A DNA stretch of 64,000 nt, taken from assembly GCA_947455595.1 (NCBI GenBank), contig CANGOP010000010.1, positions 34,743 to 98,742 of the forward strand, given 5' to 3'. Of this stretch, positions 56,270 to 64,000 are shown one piece after another. Both the position numbers and the translations under genes were made by a program. The notes under the pieces were generated by a model. The model had not been told where the DNA came from and made no database searches. It was given only the letters and a program-made list of their open reading frames with translations. Origin of the DNA: Gammaproteobacteria bacterium. Its GTDB lineage: Bacteria; Pseudomonadota; Gammaproteobacteria; Steroidobacterales; Steroidobacteraceae. The stretch's first letter is position 1; each line of letters starts with the position of its first letter.

Positions 56270-57309
56270 TGGAACGCTACCAACTGACCGATGCCTACGA
56301 CATTTCACGGCTGATCAAGGGCGGATGGCACCTCGCCGGTGGACACGGCGCCATTGAGGAGCGGCAAGCGATCGCGGATATGGCGACGTTTGTCGAGGCA
56401 GGGATCGACACCTTTGACTGCGCCGATATTTATACCGGCGTCGAGGAAATGATTGGCCGGTTTCGACAGCAGTATCCAATGCTTGCGGCCCGTGTTCGCG
56501 TCCATACGAAGTTCGTTCCGGATCTGGCGCACCTTGGCCAGATCAACGCTCAATACGTTGAGCGCATCGTCGACCGTTCCCTGATCCGGCTCGGCGTCGA
56601 GCAGCTCGACCTCGTGCAGTTTCATTGGTGGGACTTCGAGAAAGACGGTTACGTGGAGGCTGCCCTCGAGCTTGAGAATTTGAGGAAAGCGGGGAAGATT
56701 TCGCGGGTCGGTGTCACCAACTTCGATACGGATCATTTGGCTGAACTCTGCGATGCCGGCGTGACGGTCAGCGCGCATCAATTGCAATATTCCGTTCTGG
56801 ACAACCGGCCGAGCGATCGAATGGTTGATTTTTGTGAGTCTCGCGGTATCGCTCTTCTCTGCTACGGCACTGTCGCCGGAGGGTTTTTATCTGACCGCTG
56901 GTTGGGACAGCCAGAGCCAATCGGGGCCCTCGCCAATCGATCGTTGGTGAAGTACAAACTGATCATCGACGAGTTCGGTAACTGGCAACGGTTTCAGGGG
57001 CTATTGCAACTATTGCGCCGAATTGCCGATGCCCATGGGGTCGATATTGCTTCAGTGGCGACGAAGGCAATATTGCAGCGTCGCGGCGTCGCCGCAGCGA
57101 TTGTGGGTGCGACTAGCACACGGCATCTGGGCGCCCATCAGCAGCTGTCGGTGTTCGAACTGAATGACATCGAGTCGAATGAAATAGAGCAAATGACAAA
57201 AGCGAGTTCCGGCCCCGCTGGCGATGTGTACCAGCTTGAGCGCGATCGCCATGGACCTCATGGCCGAATCATGAAATACGACTTGAATGAGAAGCCTGCG
57301 ACTCGCTAA
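56269..57309 (+). CDS. Aldo/keto reductase
   Basis: A 346-residue TIM-barrel reductase. The catalytic tetrad is visible as Asp and Tyr in FDCADIYTGVEEMIG, Lys in VHTKFVPD and His in VQFHWWDF. NADPH-site segments SRVGVTNFD and AIVGATSTRHLGAHQQL are present. GGAGG (56258-56262) has better spacing to ATG 56269 than to ATG 56266. It is translationally coupled to the TIGR04076 gene, a pairing that suggests one function for the two. The substrate is unknown. Confidence 0.92.
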   Translation: MERYQLTDAYDISRLIKGGWHLAGGHGAIEERQAIADMATFVEAGIDTFDCADIYTGVEEMIGRFRQQYPMLAARVRVHTKFVPDLAHLGQINAQYVERIVDRSLIRLGVEQLDLVQFHWWDFEKDGYVEAALELENLRKAGKISRVGVTNFDTDHLAELCDAGVTVSAHQLQYSVLDNRPSDRMVDFCESRGIALLCYGTVAGGFLSDRWLGQPEPIGALANRSLVKYKLIIDEFGNWQRFQGLLQLLRRIADAHGVDIASVATKAILQRRGVAAAIVGATSTRHLGAHQQLSVFELNDIESNEIEQMTKASSGPAGDVYQLERDRHGPHGRIMKYDLNEKPATR

Positions 57310-57390
57310 CGCTCGACGACCTAAAAGATCTGAGAGCGCGCCGAGCTTCCGCGGGACGGATCTGCCTAGTATTGAATACGCCGGTGAACG

Positions 57391-58806
57391 TCATTCAGAG
57401 ATGGTAGGCGTCCCGGCTAACTCAGTAATCAGGATCCGCCAGTGCTGAAGTCCTGCGTAAAAAGACGCGACCGGAATTCGCTCATTCAAGCCATGCGCGA
57501 ATTGCTCACTCTCTTTGATGAAGAGGCCCCCCACGCCGTAAGTGGGTATCCCGGCCAATCGAAACGTAGCTCCGTCGGTGGCATACGACGACTGCGTCGG
57601 TACAACGCGCGCACCTGGGTGGGTAGCTTGTATCGCACGATTGACCGCTGCCATCACGCCAGGCCGCAGCGGTGAGGGTGGCGCCATCTCAATGGCCGGA
57701 CCATCTTCTACTTCAACATGTGATCCGACGATTGATTGCAGTTGTTCATGAACAGACTGCATGGAGTCGCCGGGAAAAATGCGGCAACTGATCGTGGCGT
57801 TGGCGCTTTGAGGCAGCGCGTTCACCGCGTGACCCGCGGTCAGCATTGTCGCGACACAGGTCGTCCGAACACGGCCAATAAAGGTGGAGTCTGCCGACAG
57901 TCGATCTGACGCCTTCCGATCTAGGGGGTTGGCGGCGTAAGCTTTCATCGCGGCTCCTAGTTCGCCGGATGTCGAGGCGGCCGTTCCTTGGAAATCGCCA
58001 ATCGTCCAATCGTTCCACATGACCGGAAATCGATAGCGTTCAACCGCTTTTAAAGCATCCGCCATTTCGTAGATGGCGTTGTCGGCGCGAGGCTGTGAGC
58101 TATGTCCGCCGGAGTTGCGGGTTGTGAGCTTAAAACGGGCCGATGCCTTTTCGGATCCTTGGACGCGAAAGAGTAGCGGGTGACCATCTGATTCATCCAA
58201 CGTCCCGCCACCGAGATTGTCGGCATTCAGGGCGTACTCAGCATCAATGAGCGGGCGATACCCGTTGACGAGCGTATCCGCTGTCTCGCCGGTCGTTTCC
58301 TCGTCTCCCGTCAGCACGAGATTCAAGTCGCGAGTGGGTATGAAACCTTCCGCCTTGAGACCGAGGAGTGTTGTGACCAGTAACGCGACTTCACCTTTCA
58401 CATCCAGTACGCCTCGCCCGATCAGATACCCGTCTTTTTCAGACAGCTCGAACGGATCTCTACCCCATTCTTCTGCACGCGCGGCGACCACATCGAGATG
58501 GGCGAGCAGATCAATGGGTCGCCCCCCCTGACCTGATCCCCGATATCGCACGGCGAGGGCTGCGGTATCACTGACCCGCACAACGTTCACGTCGGCGGCC
58601 GCAAAGCCCGCCTGACGAAAAATCTCAGCCAGATGATCGACCAGCTGAGGAACCTGACCTTTACCAAGACTCGTGTCTGTCGCAACGAGTTCGTTCAGGA
58701 GATGCACGGCCGCCTCCGGCGAGCCTGGGTTGGGGACCTCCCGGGCAAAGACTGGTCGTGTGCAGGTCAACAAAATGAGGCAAGCGGTCAGTAGGCGCCG
58801 TGACAT
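57391..58806 (-). CDS. Exported M20-family metallopeptidase
   Basis: A 471-residue protein with a signal peptide (LLTACLILLTCTRPVFA). Di-zinc site residues are in LLAHLDVVAA, GVLDVKGEVALL, GDEETTGETAD, NADNLGGG and HGLNERI. The dimerisation domain is around residues 230-340. M20 exported enzymes remove N-terminal residues or acyl groups from peptides and amino acids; the subgroup cannot be set. The ATG at 58806 is chosen for the signal peptide. It is divergent from the PLP-enzyme gene (116-base gap). Confidence 0.92.
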   Translation of the reverse strand: MSRRLLTACLILLTCTRPVFAREVPNPGSPEAAVHLLNELVATDTSLGKGQVPQLVDHLAEIFRQAGFAAADVNVVRVSDTAALAVRYRGSGQGGRPIDLLAHLDVVAARAEEWGRDPFELSEKDGYLIGRGVLDVKGEVALLVTTLLGLKAEGFIPTRDLNLVLTGDEETTGETADTLVNGYRPLIDAEYALNADNLGGGTLDESDGHPLLFRVQGSEKASARFKLTTRNSGGHSSQPRADNAIYEMADALKAVERYRFPVMWNDWTIGDFQGTAASTSGELGAAMKAYAANPLDRKASDRLSADSTFIGRVRTTCVATMLTAGHAVNALPQSANATISCRIFPGDSMQSVHEQLQSIVGSHVEVEDGPAIEMAPPSPLRPGVMAAVNRAIQATHPGARVVPTQSSYATDGATFRLAGIPTYGVGGLFIKESEQFAHGLNERIPVASFYAGLQHWRILITELAGTPTISE

Positions 58807-58922
58807 GTCGTCCTCGATCCCGAGCAAGGTCGCTAGATCCTACACGGTCATCGTCAGTTCGGATGCGATCCGCACACCGCGACCTGGTGTAGAGTGAATC
58901 GGCCATCGTAGGGGGAGCGGTT

Positions 58923-60218
58923 ATGGGAAGTCGGCGTTCGTTTTTGCAGGGTCTTGCAGTCCTGCCGGTAACGGTCGGGCTATCAGTGGGAAAGGCTTCT
59001 GCGAGCGCAGCGCCAGCGCCCAGTTCGTTCGGACCGCCGGCGAGTGATGCCGAACTGTTTGCGCGCCTGCGCGCCGACCTGCACTTCCCGGCCGATGTGG
59101 TTTATTGCAATACGGGGACGTTGGGGGCCACGCCTCGTGAGGTGTTGTCCGCCATGGTCAGTCGCCTCGAGACGACGGAAGCATCCTTACCAGACTGGCC
59201 TTATTTTCAGGCTGATGGGGAACCTCTCACCGGCTATCAGCCGCTGCTCGACGCCCGACGGCACATCGCACAGTTTCTCGGCGTAACGCCGGAAGAGATC
59301 GCCATCACGCAGAACGCCACGATGGGCATGAACGATTTAGGGAACGGACTTGACTGGCAACCTGGAGACGAGGTGCTCACAACCGATCAGGAGCACGGCG
59401 GCGCGATCTCGATTTTTCGACTGATGGCGAAGCGTCGAGGCATCGTTGTTCGGGAATTGCCCATCGAAAGGGCCATGGTGGGAGGGCCTGACGCGATCGT
59501 TGCGATGTTCCGCGCCGCGGTTACGCCGCGGCTGAAGGCCATTATGGTCAGCCAAGTGACGTCTCAGTTGGGCATCCGCATGCCGATAGAAGCGCTGATC
59601 GCACTGGCAAAAGCAAACGGTGCACTGTCGTTGATTGATGGTGCGCAAGCTGTCGGTTGTACCCAGGTCAATCTCGCCGCTTTGGGCTGTGATGCCTATG
59701 TGGCCAGTCCTCATAAGTGGCTGATGGCCCCGAAAGGCACCGGCATCCTGTACGTGCGTCGAGACGTCCAAACCCAATTCTGGACCACCCTCGCGAGTTA
59801 CCAGTGGCAGAACGAAGCCGATGGCGCCTTCCGATTTATGCAGTACGGTACCGGGAGTGTCGCGCTCATTGATGGCTTGCTGGCGGCGATCCGCCTGGCG
59901 GAGAGACATGGCATGGAGCGAGTCGAGCGATGGGATCGGGCATTGGCACGGCGCTTGCGACAGGGGCTCGCCCAAATACCGGGTGTGGTGCTGTCATCCC
60001 CTACCGACGAACGACTCGCCTCTGCAATCACGACCTTCCGAGTGAGCGGCACAAAAGCCCGCGATCTTCAGAATGCTCTGTGGGACCAAAAGATCCGTGT
60101 TCGTGCGCAGGGCGACGACAAGGGCGTACGGCTGTCAGCGCACATTTACGTAAGTCCGGCCGATATTGATCGGGTGCTGGCTGTCGTCGCGGCTGTGGCG
60201 AGTCGATCGGTGGCGTAA
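58923..60218 (+). CDS. Tat-exported class V aminotransferase (isopenicillin N epimerase-like)
   Basis: A 431-residue PLP enzyme with a twin-arginine signal (GSRRSFLQGLAVLPVTVGLSV, then ASASAA). The fold-type I class V domain has TQNATMGMNDL, DQEHGGAISIFR, IDGAQAVGCTQVNL and the lysine in SPHKWLMAPKGTG. Relatives include cysteine desulfurase-like and CefD-type epimerases; without the desulfurase Cys loop the latter is nearer. Export of a folded PLP protein through Tat is consistent with cofactor loading in the cytoplasm. Confidence 0.9.
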   Translation: MGSRRSFLQGLAVLPVTVGLSVGKASASAAPAPSSFGPPASDAELFARLRADLHFPADVVYCNTGTLGATPREVLSAMVSRLETTEASLPDWPYFQADGEPLTGYQPLLDARRHIAQFLGVTPEEIAITQNATMGMNDLGNGLDWQPGDEVLTTDQEHGGAISIFRLMAKRRGIVVRELPIERAMVGGPDAIVAMFRAAVTPRLKAIMVSQVTSQLGIRMPIEALIALAKANGALSLIDGAQAVGCTQVNLAALGCDAYVASPHKWLMAPKGTGILYVRRDVQTQFWTTLASYQWQNEADGAFRFMQYGTGSVALIDGLLAAIRLAERHGMERVERWDRALARRLRQGLAQIPGVVLSSPTDERLASAITTFRVSGTKARDLQNALWDQKIRVRAQGDDKGVRLSAHIYVSPADIDRVLAVVAAVASRSVA

Positions 60219-60280
60219 ATTAAGATATAAATCAATAATTTGCGATCTATTCTAGGGGGCATTTAACGTAATCTGGAATT

Positions 60281-60311
60281 GTCGCTGCTGTTGTGGAGCG
60301 GACATTTTTTT
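60281..60311 (+). terminator. Possible Rho-independent terminator
   Basis: GTCGCT (60281-60286) pairs with AGCGGAC (60297-60303), with one bulge and a ten-base loop, followed after one A by seven T residues (60305-60311), 63 bases after the PLP-enzyme stop. Confidence 0.5.
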
Positions 60312-60410
60312 CCTTCATACTTCTCCCGGTTGCCATTGATGGCGACAGTCACGATTAACGCAAAAAATGGCGCCGGTGCATGCCGAGACGCTCAGCGGTA
60401 GGGGATAGAT

Positions 60411-62972
60411 ATGACGGTTTATCGCGCACTGATGGCGTCGGCTTTCCTGTTGGCATCGACGTGGGTTCACGCCTCGCCGAGCGTCCACAGGAGTCCAGAA
60501 GCTGAACACGGACATTTAAACAGCCTCGGTGGGCTCGCACCCGGCAGCCTCATTTCTGCGGGTCAGGCCAATGCGCCGGAACCGAAAGATATTCCACGCC
60601 CTGTTCCACCGGTTCGCGCGATTGATCCGCTGCTGGCTAAGGCGAGGACAGCTGCGCAAGCAGCGGCGACGACCAACGCCCCACTCGCTCCGGCGTCGGC
60701 GTCAGTCGCCAACAAGCTGTTGGGATTTGCCGGCGTCGGCGCCGGAGATTATGGGTACAGCGTGAATAGCACGCCACCGGACACCAATCTGGCTGTCGGC
60801 ACGACCCAGGTCGTTCAGTGGGTCAACACGTCATTCGCGGTGTTTGATAAAGCCACCGGCGCTTTGAAGTATGGTCCTGCCGCTGGCAACACGCTCTGGA
60901 CGAACTTTACGGGCGCAGGCGCTGCCTGTGGCACCCATAATGATGGCGATCCGATCGTCAAATGGGATAACGCTGCACAGCGCTGGGTGATGATGCAGTT
61001 CGTCGTCACCAACGGCACCAACTATCTGCAATGCGTGGCGGTGTCGCAGACTGCCGATGCCACTGGCGGCTGGAACTTGTACGCATTCCCGTACACCGAC
61101 TTTCCGGACTATCCGAAGGCTGGCGTTTGGTCGGACGCGTATTACGTGACCTTCAACATGTTCAAGGGCGGCAAGACGTTCATGGGCGCCAACCTGTGCG
61201 CCTACGATCGCGCACAGATGCTAGCGGGTAATGCCGCGACGCAAGTCTGCGTCCAATTGTCGACAGCCTATGGCGGTGCTCTCCCAGCGGATCCCGACGG
61301 CACGTCCGCCATCGCCCCGGGTGCGCCGAATTACATCATCGCGTACGACAACAACTACCAGCAGCTTGATCTGTGGCGCTTTACGCCAAATTTCACAGCT
61401 GGAACGGCCACGATTGATACTGCGCCGATCGCTATTCCGGTCGCCGCCTTTACGCCTATGGGTTCGGTGCCCCAGTCTGGCACTACACTCAAGTTAGACT
61501 CTCTCTCGGACCGTCTGATGTACCGACTGGCCTACCGCTATCGCGCTGGCGTGGAATCCCTGATCGTTTCGCATGCGGTGCAAGCGAGCGCCAGCGGGCA
61601 GGGCGCCTTGCGTTGGTATGAAATTCAGAATCCCAATTCAGCCACGCCGGTCCTCGCACAGCAAGGCACGTACGCGCCCGACGCGACCCTGTGGCGGTGG
61701 ATGAGTACCGGCGCGATCGACGGCGCCGGCAATATGGCGTTCGGTTACAGCACCTCGAGCAGCACCTCCTTTCCGTCGTTGGCGGTAGCGACCCGGTCTG
61801 CCGGCGATTCGGCGGGGACTCTGGGCAATGAATCCGTCGTCATTGCCGGCAAAGGCTCGGAAACGAAAGTGGGCCTAACCGCGTATACCCGTTGGGGTGA
61901 TTACGCTTCGATGTCCGTCGACCCAGCGGATGACCAAACCATGTGGTTCACGTCGCTCTATCAAAAATCAAACGGCCAGTTCAATTGGAGCACGTGGATA
62001 CACGCCTTCAATATTGGAACGCCGATTCCCGTGCCGGGCGTCAGCGTTACACCCAGCAGCCTGACATTTGGCACTACGGCCGCCAACCAAACCATTACGG
62101 TGACGAGCAGCGGAACGGCCGCTTTGAAGAACCTGGCAGTCGCGATCAGCGGTACGGGTTTCTCCCTTGATCCGACCTCAACCTGTCCGGTAACACCGGC
62201 GACCTTGCCGGTCGGGGCGACCTGTACCGTGGTGGTGGCGTTTTCCGGCAGTGGATCCGTGGTGACGGGTACGGTCACCGTCGCGAGCAATGCCTCGGGG
62301 ACTGCACCGACCGTCGCCCTCACAGGTGGTACGGCACCAGTCGCTGGCCTGACCCCAGCGGCGCTCACCTTCGCTGCTCAGGCCTCGGGCACGTCGAGCA
62401 CTGCTCAGAACGCGACGTTGACGAACATGGGAACCGGCACCCTGTCCATCACTGGGGCGTCTGTAAGTGGCACGAACTCGGGCGACTTCACCCTGACGAA
62501 TAGCTGTGGCTCGACGCTTGCGCAAGGCGCCAGTTGCACGATCAGTGTGAAATTCGCACCGACTTCTCAACCGGTAGGCGCAAAGTCCGCCACGCTGACC
62601 GTCGTTACCAATGGCGGTTCGCCGGCTGTGACGTTGTCGGGTACATCGTTTACCGCGGTCCCCGTCGTGGCGGTCACCCCGACCTCGCTGACGTATACCA
62701 ACGTGGCGGTGAATAAGACGTCGTCACAGTCCGTGTCCGTGTCAAACACCGGTACGGGAGCCGCGACGATCAGCAGCAAGTCCATCAGTGGAACCAATGC
62801 CAATCAGTTCAGCGTCACGACGGGCACGGGATCGTGTGGTAGTTCGGTCGCTGCCGGCGCGACGTGTACGGTGACGGTGCGATTCAAGCCCACGTCCACG
62901 GGCAATAAGGTCGCGACCTTGACCATTAAGACAAGCGTCGGGAACTTCCCGGTGGCGTTGTCGGGCAATTGA
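60411..62972 (+). CDS. Secreted choice-of-anchor-D repeat protein
   Basis: An 853-residue exported protein (signal MTVYRALMASAFLLASTWVHA). Residues about 100-535 form a beta-rich domain with GYSVNSTPPDTNLAVGTTQVVQWVN, NDGDPIVKWDNAAQRW, FPDYPKAGVW and TRWGDYASMSVDPADDQTMWF, typical of large bacterial extracellular proteins of unknown activity. Three HYDIN-like choice-of-anchor-D Ig repeats of ~95-105 residues follow (from VSVTPSSLTFG, LTPAALTFAAQ and VAVTPTSLTYT), each with a Cys pair. No PEP-CTERM or GlyGly-CTERM tail is seen. Surface or extracellular location is likely. Confidence 0.85.
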   Translation: MTVYRALMASAFLLASTWVHASPSVHRSPEAEHGHLNSLGGLAPGSLISAGQANAPEPKDIPRPVPPVRAIDPLLAKARTAAQAAATTNAPLAPASASVANKLLGFAGVGAGDYGYSVNSTPPDTNLAVGTTQVVQWVNTSFAVFDKATGALKYGPAAGNTLWTNFTGAGAACGTHNDGDPIVKWDNAAQRWVMMQFVVTNGTNYLQCVAVSQTADATGGWNLYAFPYTDFPDYPKAGVWSDAYYVTFNMFKGGKTFMGANLCAYDRAQMLAGNAATQVCVQLSTAYGGALPADPDGTSAIAPGAPNYIIAYDNNYQQLDLWRFTPNFTAGTATIDTAPIAIPVAAFTPMGSVPQSGTTLKLDSLSDRLMYRLAYRYRAGVESLIVSHAVQASASGQGALRWYEIQNPNSATPVLAQQGTYAPDATLWRWMSTGAIDGAGNMAFGYSTSSSTSFPSLAVATRSAGDSAGTLGNESVVIAGKGSETKVGLTAYTRWGDYASMSVDPADDQTMWFTSLYQKSNGQFNWSTWIHAFNIGTPIPVPGVSVTPSSLTFGTTAANQTITVTSSGTAALKNLAVAISGTGFSLDPTSTCPVTPATLPVGATCTVVVAFSGSGSVVTGTVTVASNASGTAPTVALTGGTAPVAGLTPAALTFAAQASGTSSTAQNATLTNMGTGTLSITGASVSGTNSGDFTLTNSCGSTLAQGASCTISVKFAPTSQPVGAKSATLTVVTNGGSPAVTLSGTSFTAVPVVAVTPTSLTYTNVAVNKTSSQSVSVSNTGTGAATISSKSISGTNANQFSVTTGTGSCGSSVAAGATCTVTVRFKPTSTGNKVATLTIKTSVGNFPVALSGN

Positions 62973-62979
62973 TCACCGT

Positions 62980-63012
62980 GGGGCGGCCTTTACAGCCGTG
63001 TTGAGCCGCCCC
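62980..63012 (+). other. GC-rich hairpin spanning the next gene's start
   Basis: GGGGCGGC (62980-62987) and GCCGCCCC (63005-63012) are perfect complements around a 17-base loop that holds the start codon of the next gene. Only TT follows, so it may be a weak terminator of the upstream gene or may limit translation of the downstream one. Confidence 0.4.
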
Positions 63013-63906
63013 TTACTGATAGGCGCTCTCGTCGCGCTCGGCGGCATCCTTGTTGTTGCTGTCTACTGGCCATCGTCCGATGAGATGGGCTCGTCCGTGT
63101 TCCGCGCCCCATGGTCGCGGACGGCACACCCTGCGCCGCAGGGCGGTGGCACTTCAGACGCCTCGTTCCCAGATGCGCTGTCTGATCCAGAGAAGCCCCT
63201 ACGCGCCGTCTACGAAGCCAACGAGCGCTCATTAGATCCAGCAGAGCGCTCGCTGGCGTGGCGCGCATGGTCGGTGTGCGTACCCAATTTCGTCGGTCAA
63301 GACCGGCTGCCGCTGTCTGATCAGCGTTTGGGCGAGGGGCTTCCCAATGACCCGATGCGTTCGGCGAGATTCATCGCGCGTCGCCAATTGGCAGATCGAT
63401 GTGCGGAATTCACCCGTGACTCCCGGGAAGCGATCCTCAAAGCGGCTGCCGTCAACATCGAACGACATCGTGCCGGCGATTTGCGCTCCCGTGGCGAGTT
63501 GGCTCTGGAAGCCGTCCGGGCCGGTAGTGATGACGAAGCACTCCGGCTCATTCACGAGATTGTGGAACGGAAATCGCCCTATGAATTGAGGGACCTTAGT
63601 GGTGTGGTCGCACGGTGGCATCGCGGCGCACCTCGGACGACGGATGGGTTGCGCGATGCAGTACTGGCCGTGATCGGTTGTGATTTTGGAATGGACTGTG
63701 GCGGAGGTTCGCTGTCGGCATTGGAGCTATGCGCTTTCGGCGGAACGTGCGAGGGCGATCTTGTGGAAAGAACCCTGACGGCATACCCGGATATTGATCG
63801 GGCACAACTGAATGTTTTGCGCGTCGAAACGGCAAAGGCCATTCGCGATGGCCACTTTAATATCCTCGACTACTTTGCACCTCCTGGAGCTGGATCAACA
63901 CCTTAG
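62998..63906 (+). CDS. Membrane-anchored hypothetical protein
   Basis: A 302-residue protein with one N-terminal membrane helix (PLLIGALVALGGILVVAVYW), then a disordered linker and a helical domain rich in Arg and Asp from about residue 65 (LRAVYEANERSLDPAERSLAWRAWSVC). Four or more cysteines (SVCVPN, ADRCAEF, GCDFGMDCGGG, LCAFGGTCEGD) suggest disulfides, consistent with an outward-facing domain. The start is a GTG (62998) or TTG (63001). It lies 25 bases after the choice-of-anchor gene. No family is recognised. Confidence 0.65.
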   Translation: MLSRPLLIGALVALGGILVVAVYWPSSDEMGSSVFRAPWSRTAHPAPQGGGTSDASFPDALSDPEKPLRAVYEANERSLDPAERSLAWRAWSVCVPNFVGQDRLPLSDQRLGEGLPNDPMRSARFIARRQLADRCAEFTRDSREAILKAAAVNIERHRAGDLRSRGELALEAVRAGSDDEALRLIHEIVERKSPYELRDLSGVVARWHRGAPRTTDGLRDAVLAVIGCDFGMDCGGGSLSALELCAFGGTCEGDLVERTLTAYPDIDRAQLNVLRVETAKAIRDGHFNILDYFAPPGAGSTP

Positions 63907-64000
63907 GAGTATTTTGCACCCGAGAGAGTAGTTTGCCGGCTGGCCTTCAAGAAACGGATGTCAGGAACCCGAAGTGAGCACGGAGTAACAACATACCGGG

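Noticed and set aside
49111..57309. Genomic island with integrase or repeats
   Set aside because: The genes look accessory, but no integrase, transposase, tRNA, direct repeat or att-like site was found at the borders.
60330..60410. Possible cyclic-di-GMP-I riboswitch before the choice-of-anchor gene (ACGCAAAA and GGTAGGGG elements)
   Set aside because: The conserved P1/P2 stems and the tetraloop-receptor pattern could not be aligned; only isolated short matches.

Overview
The window comes from a GC-rich gammaproteobacterial chromosome. The clearest indicator is the run parA-parB-atpI-atpBEFHAGDC-glmU-glmS, which in many gammaproteobacteria lies close to the replication origin. Free-standing type II secretion helpers (GspA/GspB), two S9-type peptidases, an OxyR with both redox cysteines, lipoprotein SodC and many lipobox proteins fit an environmental, free-living Gram-negative, perhaps of the Xanthomonadales/Nevskiales/Steroidobacterales side. 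The order-level placement is inference. I see no rRNA, tRNA, insertion sequence, prophage or CRISPR array.

Layout. 0-0.6 kb: 3' end of a glycosyltransferase-9-like gene. 0.6-2.3 kb: parAB. 2.4-9.7 kb: complete F-type ATP synthase operon, with its own promoter, an unexpected terminator-like hairpin in the leader, and a strong terminator after atpC. 9.7-12.7 kb: DUF347 membrane protein and exported S9 peptidase. 12.8-16.1 kb: glmU-glmS (UDP-GlcNAc synthesis). 16.1-18.0 kb: arsR-arsC-acr3 arsenic operon on the minus strand. 18-28 kb: mixed housekeeping and unknown genes (serine hydrolase, methyltransferase, two lipoproteins, TetR regulator with a large operator-like palindrome, KTSC protein, MprF-like membrane protein, oligopeptidase B, GST, M23 peptidase).

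28-43 kb: SYLF and DUF502 proteins, periplasmic rhodanese, quinone oxidoreductase, a DAK2-DegV fusion (fatty-acid-kinase-like), GspA/GspB, DinB, a cation-efflux protein, OsmC, 6-phosphogluconolactonase, OxyR, NUDIX and EamA genes. 43-49 kb: SodC, a DUF2127 membrane protein with a 2-hydroxyacid dehydrogenase, an outer-membrane protein preceded by an SD-sequestering hairpin, an exported amidohydrolase and a short ModE-like regulator. 49-57 kb looks most accessory: a zinc-ribbon SDR lacking the usual catalytic Tyr, a class III aminotransferase divergent from an MFS-GH32 fructan pair, a small lipoprotein, and a TIGR04076-aldo/keto reductase pair. 57-64 kb: M20 peptidase, a Tat-exported PLP enzyme, and a large secreted choice-of-anchor-D protein followed by a membrane-anchored unknown.

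Most of the window is ordinary chromosomal core. Genes are packed tightly and convergent pairs often overlap at their 3' ends. No single obviously new multi-gene defence or mobile system is visible. The best candidates for undescribed biology are regulatory: the atp leader (2369-2531), the 47.1-kb leader hairpin with a five-codon ORF, and the TetR palindrome at 20.9 kb. The enzymatic candidates are the zinc-ribbon SDR and the TIGR04076-AKR pair.
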